Notes: a model not told the origin generated them from the letters alone. A DNA stretch of 64,000 nucleotides from RGIG8745 sp045576655 (GCA_045576655.1 JAZNGW010000008.1:1-64000); one strand, 5' to 3'. Shown: positions 42,743 through 52,565, numbered from the stretch's first letter. Translations and numbers: made by a program.

Positions 42743-45457
42743 TTATTCTTCTGTATTTTCTTGCTCAATTGAAGAACCATCAACTTCCGGAAGTTCTGTT
42801 GCCAGATTTTCATTCTCATCTACAAGTTCTTCCTCTTCGATATGTGGAACCTTGCATACACTGCTGATTACATCATTACGCTTCTTGAGGTTGATAAGAG
42901 AAACTCCCTGAGTATTTCGGCCTTGCACTCGTATATCCTTAAGAGCAAGACGAATTGCAATGCCGCTCTTATTTATAATCATGAGGTCGTCCTCGTCTGT
43001 TACAGACTTCAAAGCAATCAACTTACCAGTCTTGTCTGTAATATTGAGAGTCTTGACACCCTTACCGCCACGATTTGTAATTCTGTATCCAGCAAGCACA
43101 GAACGCTTTCCGAATCCCTTTTCAGAAACTACCATTACGGTTTCTGCTCCATTATCACCGTCTATCAATTCATCTGTCAAAACCTCGTCATCACGAACGT
43201 CTTCATTCTCAGCCAAATCTTCAAGCACCTCTTCAACAACAGCTGTATCGGCTTCTTCAACATCGGCAGACATCATTTCGAGCTGTTCGTCTGTCAACGG
43301 AGGGTTACAGTCCATAACAATCATTCCAACCACTTCGTCGTCTCCGTCATTGTCAAGACGCAAACCGCGAACACCTGTAGCTACACGTCCCATGAGGCGC
43401 ACTGTGTTCTCGTTAAACCTGATTGCGCGACCATTACGATTTGCGATGATTACATCATCGTTTCCTGATGTCAGACAAACATCTATAACCTCATCACCTT
43501 CAACCAGATTGATTGCATTCAAACCGTTTGAACGTGGATGTGAATAAAGTTCGAAACGAGACTTCTTCACTGTACCTTTTCGTGTACAGAATATGAGGTT
43601 GTGCCTCTTCACCCATTCTGCATCATTGATATTCTCAATGCAGATGAATGCAGTAACTTTATCAGAACTTTCAATATTGAGCAAATTCTGTATAGCTCTA
43701 CCTTTGAAAGTCTTATTACCTTCAGGAATTTCATACACCTTCATCCAGAAACAACGTCCTCCCTGAGTAAAGAACATCATCGTGTTGTGGGTCATTGCTG
43801 GATAGATATGCTCAATAAAGTCTTCATTACGAGCGTTACCGCCCTTAGCACCCACACCGCCACGAGCCTGTGTTCTGAACTCGCAGAGCGGAGTACGTTT
43901 AATATATCCCAGATGAGACACTGTTATCACAACTGGTTCGTTTGGATAGAAATCTTCAGGGTTGAAGTTTTCGCTTGCAGTATAATCTATCTGAGTGCGA
44001 CGCTCATCAGCCCACTTCTCCTTAACCTCAATGAGCTCATCCTTCATAACCTTCTTGCAAAGTTCTGGATCATTAAGAATCTGATTGAGGTAATTGATAA
44101 GATTCATCATCTCCTCATATTCAGCGCGCAACTTATCTTGTTCCAGACCTGTCAAATGGCGCAAGCGCATTTCAACGATAGCCTTAGCCTGAATCTCGTC
44201 GAGTTCAAAGCGAACCATGAGGTTAGCAATAGCTTCCTGAGGCGATTTAGCGGCACGGATTATATGTACAACCTCATCAATATTGTCTGAAGCAATAATG
44301 AGTCCCTTAAGGATATGGGCTCTTTCTTCTGCCTTACGTTTATCAAACTTAGTTCTGCGAATCACGACCTCGTGTCTGTGCTTCACAAATTCAGAAATAC
44401 AGTCACGCAACGACAGTAACTTCGGACGACCTGAGTTCTCACCCTTAGCGTCAACCAACGCAATGCAGTTCACACTAAAGCTTGACTGCAGTTCTGTCAT
44501 CTTGTACAATTTGTTCAAGATAACATTCGCATTAGCTTCACGCTTCACGTCTATAACGATACGCATTCCTTCACGGTCCGACTCATCATTAACGTTTGAA
44601 ATACCCTCAATCTTCTTCTCATTTACAAGATCTGCAATCTTCTTAATAAGCTCTGCCTTGTTGACATTGTAAGGTATCTCGTTTACGATAATCTTGTCAT
44701 GATTACCGTCTGACTCTATTTCTGTCTTCGAACGGATAATTATACGACCACGACCTGTCTCATAAGCATCCTTCACGCCATCAAGTCCACAGATAATACC
44801 GCCGGTAGGGAAGTCTGGAGCCTTCACATACATCATCAGTTCCTGCACTGTGATTTCAGGATTATCAATGAACGCAACACATCCATCGATAACTTCACCC
44901 AAATTGTGAGTTGGGATATTTGTCGCCATACCAACGGCAATACCCGTTGCTCCATTCACAAGCAAGTTCGGAATACGAGTAGGCAACACTGTAGGCTCGC
45001 GCAACGAGTCATCGAAATTGTTTCTGAAGTCGACCGTATCCTTATACAAATCGTCCATCATTGCCTCGCCGAGTCGTGTCAGACGCGCTTCTGTATAACG
45101 CATGGCTGCAGCACCGTCACCATCGATAGAACCGAAGTTACCCTGACCGTCAACGAGAGTACATCTCATCGCCCACGGCTGAGCCAATCTCACCAAAGCG
45201 CCATACACGGAAGAGTCGCCATGAGGATGGTATTTACCCAAAACCTCACCCACGATACGTGCACACTTCTTCGTTGGCTTATCGTAAGTATTACCCAACT
45301 CCATCATTCCGTACAAGATACGTCTATGTACAGGCTTAAATCCATCTCTCACATCAGGCAGAGCACGAGCTACGATAACCGACATCGAATAGTTTATATA
45401 CGACGAACGCATCGTTTCATTAATGTCTACCTTAATAATTCTGTCTTGATCTTGCAT
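42743..45457 (-). CDS. gyrA: DNA gyrase subunit A
   Basis: Introduces negative supercoils with GyrB. The 904 residues include the N-terminal winged helix and tower (SYINYSMSVIVARALPDVRDG), the quinolone-determining region (HPHGDSSVYGALVR, with Ser at the position often changed in resistance, so a sensitive form), and the catalytic Tyr in AAAMRYTEARLT. The C-terminal propeller wraps DNA; its GyrA-box position reads QARGGVGAKGG rather than the standard QRRGGKG. A strongly acidic insert of about 50 residues interrupts the propeller, and there is an acidic tail. Confidence 0.97.
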   Translation of the reverse strand: MQDQDRIIKVDINETMRSSYINYSMSVIVARALPDVRDGFKPVHRRILYGMMELGNTYDKPTKKCARIVGEVLGKYHPHGDSSVYGALVRLAQPWAMRCTLVDGQGNFGSIDGDGAAAMRYTEARLTRLGEAMMDDLYKDTVDFRNNFDDSLREPTVLPTRIPNLLVNGATGIAVGMATNIPTHNLGEVIDGCVAFIDNPEITVQELMMYVKAPDFPTGGIICGLDGVKDAYETGRGRIIIRSKTEIESDGNHDKIIVNEIPYNVNKAELIKKIADLVNEKKIEGISNVNDESDREGMRIVIDVKREANANVILNKLYKMTELQSSFSVNCIALVDAKGENSGRPKLLSLRDCISEFVKHRHEVVIRRTKFDKRKAEERAHILKGLIIASDNIDEVVHIIRAAKSPQEAIANLMVRFELDEIQAKAIVEMRLRHLTGLEQDKLRAEYEEMMNLINYLNQILNDPELCKKVMKDELIEVKEKWADERRTQIDYTASENFNPEDFYPNEPVVITVSHLGYIKRTPLCEFRTQARGGVGAKGGNARNEDFIEHIYPAMTHNTMMFFTQGGRCFWMKVYEIPEGNKTFKGRAIQNLLNIESSDKVTAFICIENINDAEWVKRHNLIFCTRKGTVKKSRFELYSHPRSNGLNAINLVEGDEVIDVCLTSGNDDVIIANRNGRAIRFNENTVRLMGRVATGVRGLRLDNDGDDEVVGMIVMDCNPPLTDEQLEMMSADVEEADTAVVEEVLEDLAENEDVRDDEVLTDELIDGDNGAETVMVVSEKGFGKRSVLAGYRITNRGGKGVKTLNITDKTGKLIALKSVTDEDDLMIINKSGIAIRLALKDIRVQGRNTQGVSLINLKKRNDVISSVCKVPHIEEEELVDENENLATELPEVDGSSIEQENTEE

Positions 45458-45647
45458 GTTTTATTTTAGTCTTTTTGTTTTTCCATACATATAGGACATT
45501 GCAACCGCAACTACATCCGTCCAAAAATCATGTAAAATTACTAAAAATACGGGACTCAGACAAATATCAACTGCAAAAAATAGATGAGTTAAATTAACCT
45601 ATCCCCCTCAAAGTGGACACCCTACTGCAAATTCAGCTCAAGCACGA
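45458..45647. other. gyrA upstream region
   Basis: AT-rich sequence expected to carry the gyrA promoter on the minus strand. I could not find a clear TAnnTTTG match. Next comes repeat copy B. Confidence 0.4.
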
Positions 45648-45865
45648 TGAAAAATCACCACTACCGTAGTAAATATTTGGAAGTACCGAGGAGAAAACTA
45701 TAAATAAAAGTAATATTTGTACAAATAATAGTTTTATTTATATAAATATTAGTTTTATTCTTACAAATATAAGTTTTATTTATACTTTCCAACCAAGGGA
45801 GAGGAAGTTTCGAGCGAAGTGGTTTTAAGTTTTCAGCGAGAAAAATACAAATATTTAGTGAGGTG
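45648..45865. repeat. Three-block phased intergenic repeat, copy B (inverted relative to copy A)
   Basis: Read on the minus strand it repeats copy A's order. It begins with four 22-bp block I units, from 45865 down to 45778. Next is the 84-bp block II of four 21-bp units (45780-45697), identical to copy A except for one base in the last unit. It ends with two 22-bp block III units (45691-45648), reading CCTCGGTACTTCCAAATA and CTACGGTAGTGGTGATTT. Flanking units keep spacing and core while many other positions differ. It lies between the gyrA promoter region and the terminator of the bat-side transcript. Confidence 0.9.
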
Positions 45866-45944
45866 ATTGCACTTGTGAAGAAACCTTACACTGGCTACAC
45901 AATATCTCCCACGCAACTCCCCCTATGCCCCCCACTCCATACCT

Positions 45945-45975
45945 AAAAAAAATGGCACCCCTTATGCGGGATGCC
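45945..45975 (-). terminator. Terminator after the HTH gene
   Basis: GGCACCCC (45954-45961) pairs with GGGATGCC (45968-45975). On the minus strand the one C-A mismatch becomes a G-U pair and eight T follow, so it serves the minus-strand transcript. Confidence 0.82.
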
Positions 45976-46005
45976 TATAGCTCTAAGTTTACTTCCTTAT
46001 AATTA

Positions 46006-46254
46006 TCACAGTGCATTTTCTTCCAATATTCGCATTGCGTGATTGAGGACTTCGGGGTTGTCAATCTTACAAATACCGCCATCAGGACCTGGTTCAAGAT
46101 GAAATCCTACGGCCTGCCCTTCATCATAATTGTCACCGCCAAAGAAATTGCGGACGGTCTGCTCCTCCATGCCAAGTTCGCCGGCTATACGTTTTATGCT
46201 ACCTGCAGGAAGAGATGCTTTAATTCGTCTTAATTCATTGAATGTTATTGTCAT
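46006..46254 (-). CDS. Small helix-turn-helix-like DNA-binding protein
   Basis: 82 residues from ATG 46254 (MTITFNELRRIKASLP); the longer frame adds nine residues without support. GSIKRIAGELGMEEQTVRNFFGG is a clear helix-turn-helix, followed by HLEPGPDGGICKIDNPEVLNHA and a C-terminal helix. The form is known across Bacteroidetes as a short conserved protein of unknown target. It starts 29 bases after the PAP2 gene, and may be the last gene of that transcript. Confidence 0.7.
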   Translation of the reverse strand: MTITFNELRRIKASLPAGSIKRIAGELGMEEQTVRNFFGGDNYDEGQAVGFHLEPGPDGGICKIDNPEVLNHAMRILEENAL

Positions 46255-46283
46255 AGTTAGTATTTTAAAGTTTTGCCACATTT

Positions 46284-46979
46284 CTAATTAACACCTTGTG
46301 ATACAGCGATGATAACCAAGAGGACATAGTTAAAGAATATCACATCGAGAAGGCGCGTCATGTCGGACTTCATATATCCTGTTGAAGTGAACTGTTCTGA
46401 TATCAAGCGCTTTGATCTCATACGCTTCTGTATCAATCTCAGAATCAGATAGAACACAGCTCCTAAGAGGCACCCTACTATCATCCCTACAAGGACATCG
46501 CCTAAATAATGAACTCCCAGATACAGGCGAGTGAAAGTTGTACTAGCCGCCCAGAAAAACAGGACTGCGGTTACCCAACCATGACGGAATACCCACGAAA
46601 GGAACATTGCGACACAGAATGTGTTGCAGGCGTGACCGCTGAAGAATCCGAAACGCCCTCCCCTATATTCTCTAACCACATCAAAAAGATACATTAACTG
46701 CGGGTCTTGGGTTGGTCGCCATCTTGCAACAGTCGGCTTCACCCAACCTGAACAAAGACGGTCGGCTACAAAGATGAGAAGTCCCATCATCACGAATACT
46801 AGCAAAGCTTCGCGCCAGGTGTTGTTTTTGAAAACTATAATAATCAATGCCAGCATAACCAAAGACCAAGAAAGCGTATCGGTCACGGTGTACATAACAT
46901 TATCCCAAAACAACGAATCGCTACCGTTTATCGCCAGCGTAAGCTGATGGTCCAACTCATTCAGTTCTTGAATATCCAC
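46284..46979 (-). CDS. PAP2 superfamily membrane phosphatase
   Basis: 231 residues, about five membrane helices. The three phosphatase motifs are present: KPTVARWRPT (KxxxxxxRP), FFSGHACNTF (PSGH-type, with Phe before Ser instead of Pro) and TRLYLGVHYLGD (SRxxxxxHxxxD, with Thr for Ser). The catalytic His and Asp are kept. Such enzymes dephosphorylate undecaprenyl pyrophosphate or lipid phosphates in the envelope. It follows batE by 30 bases, so it may be transcribed with the bat operon. Confidence 0.9.
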   Translation of the reverse strand: MDIQELNELDHQLTLAINGSDSLFWDNVMYTVTDTLSWSLVMLALIIIVFKNNTWREALLVFVMMGLLIFVADRLCSGWVKPTVARWRPTQDPQLMYLFDVVREYRGGRFGFFSGHACNTFCVAMFLSWVFRHGWVTAVLFFWAASTTFTRLYLGVHYLGDVLVGMIVGCLLGAVFYLILRLIQKRMRSKRLISEQFTSTGYMKSDMTRLLDVIFFNYVLLVIIAVSQGVN

Positions 46980-47008
46980 GTCCTTTCGTATTAGTTTAAG
47001 TAAATTAG

Positions 47009-47800
47009 TTAGATAATCGCCATGACATCAGTCTGTACCCAACCTTCTTTCCCCTCCTCTAGCTTAATCTTAGCCCAATCTGTCATCGTATCATCCAAAA
47101 TCTCAACTTTTGACCCAGTATGAATCAGGAATAAATCGGTACCTGCATCATTCGGAGAACTCTTGACTGAAACGACTGGCTGCATGATTATAGCTGTAGT
47201 ACGGTTCATTATCGAATCTCGTTGGAACGTGGCCGCCAAATTAAAGACAATAGTCAACAGCAAGAACAGCGCAGCGCTGTAGAATCCTATTTTGCGAACA
47301 ATGATTTGTTCCACAAAGAGATAAGCGGCAACACCCAAGAGCAAAAGCACGAAAGACACTACAGCCACAACAGCCCATGTGTCTACACTAACCATGTTAG
47401 CAAAATCGCGCCACCATGAAACGAAAAACATTTCAGAAGGCGGAGTAACCTTATCAACTGTTTTACCACGTGCCAACGCCAAATTAGCTCTTATATCTTC
47501 GTCACCTTGATTGAGCAGCAAGGCTCTCTCGTAATTAAGGATGGAGCGAGCTATCTCGTCAAGTTTGTAATAGGCATTTCCCAAATTATAGTACAAATCT
47601 GCAGACACTCCGTTGTTAGCAATGATGGCCTCGTAAGCATCGGCCGCCTCCGCATACAGACCTTTGTCGTAAAGGGAATCTGCCTCTTGCTTTGTCAAAA
47701 CACTTTCTGGAGTGTCAGTGACAGCGAGGGAATCAGACTGCGCTACGGCAGAACTGGAAACAAAAAACAAAACGACTAATACATTAAATATCTTAAGCAT
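47009..47800 (-). CDS. batE: BatE, TPR protein with SH3-like C terminus
   Basis: 263 residues: signal peptide (MLKIFNVLVVLFFVSSSAVAQ), TPR units (DSLYDKGLYAEAADAYEAII and ADLYYNLGNAYYKLDEIARSILNYERALLL), two membrane helices (about 140-190) and a bacterial SH3 domain at the end (VKSSPNDAGTDLFLIHTGSKVEI). It is the usual last bat gene and is followed by PAP2. Bat proteins are linked to aerotolerance and to cell-envelope quality in Bacteroides; the biochemical role is not settled. Confidence 0.9.
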   Translation of the reverse strand: MLKIFNVLVVLFFVSSSAVAQSDSLAVTDTPESVLTKQEADSLYDKGLYAEAADAYEAIIANNGVSADLYYNLGNAYYKLDEIARSILNYERALLLNQGDEDIRANLALARGKTVDKVTPPSEMFFVSWWRDFANMVSVDTWAVVAVVSFVLLLLGVAAYLFVEQIIVRKIGFYSAALFLLLTIVFNLAATFQRDSIMNRTTAIIMQPVVSVKSSPNDAGTDLFLIHTGSKVEILDDTMTDWAKIKLEEGKEGWVQTDVMAII

Positions 47801-47842
47801 ATCCTATCTGTTTAAAATGATTCGTTAAGAGATTTTCCCGCC

Positions 47843-49738
47843 TTACTTTTTCCGAGCTTTAATCTGGTTTTCCATCTTACTAATCACACCTATTGCACTG
47901 TCGTAAACCGCCCCCATCGCATCGTTGCCTGCAGTCGGTGCGTAACGGGCAAACTCACAACGGTTAAGCACATCTATAAACTCGCTTATCAATGCTTGTT
48001 CTGCTCCGCGCTCTTCAAGACGGGTCTGAATATTATCTTTATTCAACTGCTCTTGAGGCATATTAAGTTTATCTGCAATGTAGCCCCACAAAGCCTTCAG
48101 TACTTCTTCGTAAAATTCAGTCTGCTTCCTCTGCTTGAGAAGCAAAGCAGAAAGCTTCAAACGCTTAGTAGCGATCTTATTAGCCTTACGGCCCCTTGCT
48201 ACTGCAACATTAGCATTCTCCTTTCGAACCTTACTAACAAGTATTACGACTATGGCGAAAATAAAAAGTGCCACCACATAGCAGAGCCAATAACTCAAAG
48301 TCGCAAAGAAAATTTCCTTATCACTACGCAGCACCGTATCTCCGCGCTTTATGTAACGAATATCAGTACCAAGATTATCTACAGAACGCTGTACGTTCGT
48401 GAAATCGGCAACAGCACCATTAGCACCACCTTTCCCCTTCGCTACATTTATCTCATATGGCTGAGTCTTTATAGTCTTATACGACTTGGCGGACGGATCA
48501 AAATAGACAAATTCAACAGGAGGAATCGTAAACTTACCATGAGAACGAGGTACCGCCAAATACTCAAATTCGCGGAATCCGGAAAGTCCTGCACTCGTAT
48601 TAGAGAACTTATCTGTTATCTTAGGGTCATAGCACTCAAAATCAGCAGGGAAGTTCACATCAGGAGCGCCTATAAGTTTCATATTTCCCGCACCAGTAAT
48701 CTTCACTTTAAGATTTATAGCTTCATTTGTTTTCAAATCATCAGTGTTGATTGAGGAGGAAATGTCGAATTTACCCACAGCGCCAGAGAAACCTTCTGGT
48801 TTTTCAGGCAACGGCAACACATTGATAGCCACCTGCGGAGTTGTAAGTTTCTTCTTTAAATCTATAACACCACCAGTACCGTTGAAGAACGCTTCTATTG
48901 GGTCTATATTAGGATTAACCTCCTGAACTACACCCTCGTAAGTAATCGATGGAATGACAAACTTTCCGCTTTTTTGAGGAAAGAGCAGATACTGGCTCCA
49001 AACAACAGTCCTGTAATTACGCCCGTTGTAATGCTCTATCTGAAACTGCTTTGTGCGAGGCAGCGGTATTTCCTGTATTTGAAATCCGTCAAGACTCGGC
49101 AATTTACCATCAAGCTGAGTAAGATTAACAAGCGTATATATCTTATAAGTCAATATAATTGCTTCCTGTTCATATACTTTAGTTTTATTTGCCGTAGCTG
49201 TCATAAATAAGTCGGAAGACTTAATGTTGCCTCCTGTAGTAACAGGACGAGTGGTCTGCATTCTGCTTGCTCCGCCAGGATTATTTGGTTGCGAAGATGC
49301 GCCCTTACCCAAAGGATGAACTTTTACACTTACATCATTGGACTTAATAGTCTTTCCATCCACCTCGACTGTAGCTCCGCTAATCACATAAGAGCCAGCC
49401 TTTTCACACAAAAGGGTGTATGCGTAAGTGATTGAGCTACTTGAGGTTGCTCGTCCGTTTATAAATTGATAGCTACTTGAAGTAGAGGTACTTGGCCCAT
49501 ACAGCACCTCAAAGCCCTTAAAGTTAGGAGCATTGAATTGAGAAACATCAGTGGTGTTTACCTTAAATTTAATCTGAAACTTATCCCCCACCTCAACTTC
49601 AGATGGCGCGGATGCTGTTACCTTCACATCTTCAGCAAAAGTTGCAGATGCTACAAAAAGAAAACCTAATATGAATGATATAAAACGATTCACAATAATG
49701 CTGTTATAATTTATTAAACTCAAACTTACCAATAACAT
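47843..49738 (-). CDS. batD: BatD, membrane-anchored beta-sandwich protein
   Basis: 631 residues from ATG 49738; GTG 49693 (MNRFISFILGFLFVASATFA) would give a more canonical signal peptide and may be the true start. Several oxygen-tolerance-type Ig-like domains follow (DVKVTASAPSEVEVGDKFQI; DLFMTATANKTKVYEQEAII; KFDISSSINTDDLKTNEAI). Near residue 465-490 there is one membrane helix and then a cytoplasmic helical tail. The large periplasmic part likely binds the other Bat components. It is eight bases or more from batC, so tightly coupled. Confidence 0.92.
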   Translation of the reverse strand: MLLVSLSLINYNSIIVNRFISFILGFLFVASATFAEDVKVTASAPSEVEVGDKFQIKFKVNTTDVSQFNAPNFKGFEVLYGPSTSTSSSYQFINGRATSSSSITYAYTLLCEKAGSYVISGATVEVDGKTIKSNDVSVKVHPLGKGASSQPNNPGGASRMQTTRPVTTGGNIKSSDLFMTATANKTKVYEQEAIILTYKIYTLVNLTQLDGKLPSLDGFQIQEIPLPRTKQFQIEHYNGRNYRTVVWSQYLLFPQKSGKFVIPSITYEGVVQEVNPNIDPIEAFFNGTGGVIDLKKKLTTPQVAINVLPLPEKPEGFSGAVGKFDISSSINTDDLKTNEAINLKVKITGAGNMKLIGAPDVNFPADFECYDPKITDKFSNTSAGLSGFREFEYLAVPRSHGKFTIPPVEFVYFDPSAKSYKTIKTQPYEINVAKGKGGANGAVADFTNVQRSVDNLGTDIRYIKRGDTVLRSDKEIFFATLSYWLCYVVALFIFAIVVILVSKVRKENANVAVARGRKANKIATKRLKLSALLLKQRKQTEFYEEVLKALWGYIADKLNMPQEQLNKDNIQTRLEERGAEQALISEFIDVLNRCEFARYAPTAGNDAMGAVYDSAIGVISKMENQIKARKK

Positions 49739-49746
49739 CTCAACGA

Positions 49747-50475
49747 TTACCAATCCTTTTCCAACTGGCGTCTTTGACCTTGCCCCTGCTGATTCTGAAT
49801 TTTTCTCTGTATATTGTTCTCGTCTTGCTGAGCTGAATTCAGCAACTGCTCAACAACCTCATCCGACATACTATCTTTCTGCTCATGCTGCTGTTGCTGT
49901 TGTTGTTCTTGCTTCTGTTTCTGCTGCTCATCCTTTTTCTCCTTCTCATCTTTTTGTTCATTCTCATCATCTTTACCTTGACCGCCGCCTTCAGACTGAT
50001 TCTTTTTCAACATATACTGAGCCATCGCCAAATTATAACGCGTTTCACCATCTGAAGGATTATTACGCAATGAACTTTTATATAATTCAACAGCATTTTT
50101 AAATGACTCTGAAGCCTTTGAATCCTGTCCCCTCATCTGAAGACACCCAGCGGAATACATCAAATTACCCATGTTATGAAACGCCTTAGCTTTCTTCTTA
50201 ACATTTGTACAAGGCTGATCCAAAGCTCTCTTATACTCCTCAAAAGCAGTAGAGTCCTGCCCACTTAAAGCATACACATTTGCAAGGTTGTAGTGCGCCT
50301 CAAAACTCTTTTTTTTATCCAACGCCTTATTGTAACTTGTGGCAGTCTCATCCATTAGTCCTTCGTTATAGTACTTATTTCCCAAACGTATAAAATCCCT
50401 ATCCGTTTCTTGCGCAAAAGAACTAAACGCCAACAATGAAAAAAACACCAATATGTATAACCTAATATTTCGCAT
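49747..50475 (-). CDS. batC: BatC, TPR protein
   Basis: 242 residues: signal peptide (MRNIRLYILVFFSLLAFSSFAQ), TPR units (LGNKYYNEGLMDETATSYNK; AHYNLANVYALSGQDSTAFE; ETRYNLAMAQYMLKKN), then a charged low-complexity region rich in Gln, Lys, Glu and Asp (about 165-205). The tail ends in RRQLEKDW. In the family, BatB, BatC and BatE form large complexes through their TPR parts. Confidence 0.92.
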   Translation of the reverse strand: MRNIRLYILVFFSLLAFSSFAQETDRDFIRLGNKYYNEGLMDETATSYNKALDKKKSFEAHYNLANVYALSGQDSTAFEEYKRALDQPCTNVKKKAKAFHNMGNLMYSAGCLQMRGQDSKASESFKNAVELYKSSLRNNPSDGETRYNLAMAQYMLKKNQSEGGGQGKDDENEQKDEKEKKDEQQKQKQEQQQQQQHEQKDSMSDEVVEQLLNSAQQDENNIQRKIQNQQGQGQRRQLEKDW

Positions 50476-50524
50476 TACACCTTTTTTATAAAATTCAATT
50501 TAGAACAACACGATAACGGCTTCT

Positions 50525-51541
50525 CTATCCAAACAATTTAAACTTGCCCAATAAAGGATTTTTCCTCTCCATAATACAGACCTCTAACACCAGAACTATT
50601 AGCAAAAGAATTGCTACTGCAACAAATTGCTCATCATATTCAGAATACATAGAGGTAATCGCATCCTCTTTCTGCATCTTGGCAATCTCCGCCTCAAGCA
50701 TTTTCTGAGCTTGATCAGCCTGATCCACATGCATATACACACCGTTTCCCGCTTTTGCTATCTCCTTTGCAACATCCTCATTTACCTTAGTTATAACTGT
50801 ATTACCACTTTGGTCTTTCTTGTATTCATTATTGCCCATAGGAATGGCTCCTCCATCCGCAGTGCCGACAGACAAAACAAAGATACGCTGACCTTTTTCA
50901 TTAGCTTCCTTTGCAGCTTCAAGTGCTCCAGGTTCGTGGTCTTCGGCGTCAGTTATAATTATCAAAGCATGACCTACAGTCTTCTTAGCAGAAAAACCGT
51001 TGGAAGCTTTTTTGATCGCGTCGCTTATATTAGTTCCCTGAACAGCAGCAATAGCAGGATCCATCTGATTCAAAAACATTTTTGCTGAAACATAGTCTGA
51101 AGTCACTGGCAACAGCGTCAATGCCGTACCTGCAAAAGTTACCAAACCGACCCTGTCCTCATCAAAGTGCTCTATCAGTTTAGAAACAATCATCTTAGAT
51201 TTCTCAAGACGATTAGGCTTTATATCCTCACACAACATGGAGTTAGATATATCCACAGCTATAATAACCTCTATACCAGACCTCTTGACCTCCTCATTTC
51301 TTGTGCCGAACTGCGGACGTGCCAATACAATTACAAGCATACTTAAAGCCAGCATCAACAGGAAAAACTTCAAGTTTTTACGAGCGGGAGAAACATCTGG
51401 CATCAACAACTTAATCAAGTAAGGATCGCAAAAGGTGCGGATATTCTTTGACATTCTCCGACGCATGTAGATATAGGCCAATATAAATGCCGGAACTAAG
51501 ACTAACAGATATAAATATGTAGGATTTGCAAATCTAAACAT
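50525..51541 (-). CDS. batB: BatB, von Willebrand factor A domain membrane protein
   Basis: 338 residues from ATG 51541 (MFRFANPTYLYLLV); a TTG three codons earlier is less likely. Two N-terminal membrane helices precede a VWA domain with an intact metal site (DISNSML, Thr in GTALT/TNIS, and Asp in IITDAEDHEP), then a final membrane helix. The VWA domain faces the periplasm or cytoplasm depending on topology, which I cannot fix. It forms a pair with BatA, 26-35 bases away. Confidence 0.93.
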   Translation of the reverse strand: MFRFANPTYLYLLVLVPAFILAYIYMRRRMSKNIRTFCDPYLIKLLMPDVSPARKNLKFFLLMLALSMLVIVLARPQFGTRNEEVKRSGIEVIIAVDISNSMLCEDIKPNRLEKSKMIVSKLIEHFDEDRVGLVTFAGTALTLLPVTSDYVSAKMFLNQMDPAIAAVQGTNISDAIKKASNGFSAKKTVGHALIIITDAEDHEPGALEAAKEANEKGQRIFVLSVGTADGGAIPMGNNEYKKDQSGNTVITKVNEDVAKEIAKAGNGVYMHVDQADQAQKMLEAEIAKMQKEDAITSMYSEYDEQFVAVAILLLIVLVLEVCIMERKNPLLGKFKLFG

Positions 51542-51575
51542 CGTACTCAACTTTTATTTAACCACAATATTAAAT

Positions 51576-52565
51576 TTATGGTAACCTTTTAAGTACCAAT
51601 AATCTAAACACCAACTCTAAAACAAACACCACAAAAGCAGCCAAAGCAAATGGTATATACAATTCATTACGCTTACTATAATGCTTAACGCTAAATTTCG
51701 TACGTTCCAGTTTGTCTATCTCTGTATATATCTCATCAAGTTCTGCGTTTTTGTGAGCACGGAAATACAAACCACCCGTTTGGGAAGAAATAGAGCGCAT
51801 TGTCTCTTCGTCAATTTCTACAGGCATCATAGCTGTACCACCTGTTGGTAGTGGAAACGGAGCCATTCCGCTGGAGCCTATTCCGATGGTGTATATTCTA
51901 ACATTTTCTTTCTTTGCTATCTCGGCTGCTGTCAGAGGCGAAATGTTGCCACTATTGTTCACACCATCAGTAAGCAAGATTATAACCTTAGACTTGGCTT
52001 TACTATCACGCAGTCGAAGCAAAGAGTTCATAATACCGTCACCAATAGCGGTTCCGTCATTGATTGTCCCCCTCAATGCCATCTGGCAATCAGCGCCATT
52101 ATATAATGCCATTAAAACCGAATGGTCTGTTGTCAAAGGGCACTGGGTATAAGCCTCGCCTGCAAAGAAAGTTAATCCGATATTATCATTAGACCTCTTT
52201 GCTATAAAGTTTTGAGCAACCTCTTTAACGCCCTCCACGCGGTTCGGCTTAAAATCCTCAGCCAACATACTAGTAGAAACGTCAACAGCCAACATGATAT
52301 CTATTCCCTCGACGTCTGTATCGCTCCAGGAATGTTTAGTTTGCGGACGTGCCAATATTATTACGACAAGGATAAACAATACTACACGCAACAGAAAAGG
52401 CACATTTAGCAGGTAAAGTCTAAAAGACTTAGGCATATACCAATATTTGGCCGTTGCCGGCATCTTTATTGCTGGTTGACTTTTTTTGTTCCTCAATATA
52501 TACCATACGATATATGGAATTAAAGCCAACAACAAAAGTAGAAAATATGGATTCTTCAATATCAT
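51576..52565 (-). CDS. batA: BatA, von Willebrand factor A domain membrane protein
   Basis: 329 residues with two N-terminal membrane helices (MILKNPYFLLLLLALIPYI; LLRVVLFILVVIILARPQ), a VWA domain with a complete metal site (DVSTSML, GTAIGD, LLTDGVNNSG) and a C-terminal helix (IPFALAAFVVFVLELVFRLL). It pairs with BatB in the membrane. Confidence 0.94.
   Translation of the reverse strand: MILKNPYFLLLLLALIPYIVWYILRNKKSQPAIKMPATAKYWYMPKSFRLYLLNVPFLLRVVLFILVVIILARPQTKHSWSDTDVEGIDIMLAVDVSTSMLAEDFKPNRVEGVKEVAQNFIAKRSNDNIGLTFFAGEAYTQCPLTTDHSVLMALYNGADCQMALRGTINDGTAIGDGIMNSLLRLRDSKAKSKVIILLTDGVNNSGNISPLTAAEIAKKENVRIYTIGIGSSGMAPFPLPTGGTAMMPVEIDEETMRSISSQTGGLYFRAHKNAELDEIYTEIDKLERTKFSVKHYSKRNELYIPFALAAFVVFVLELVFRLLVLKRLP

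Noticed and set aside
42842..44290. Long plus-strand frames opposite gyrA
   Set aside because: They mirror the conserved gyrA coding sequence and have no family features.
49693..49753. TTG start of batD at 49753
   Set aside because: It overlaps batC and gives no sensible signal peptide; ATG 49738 or GTG 49693 fit better.
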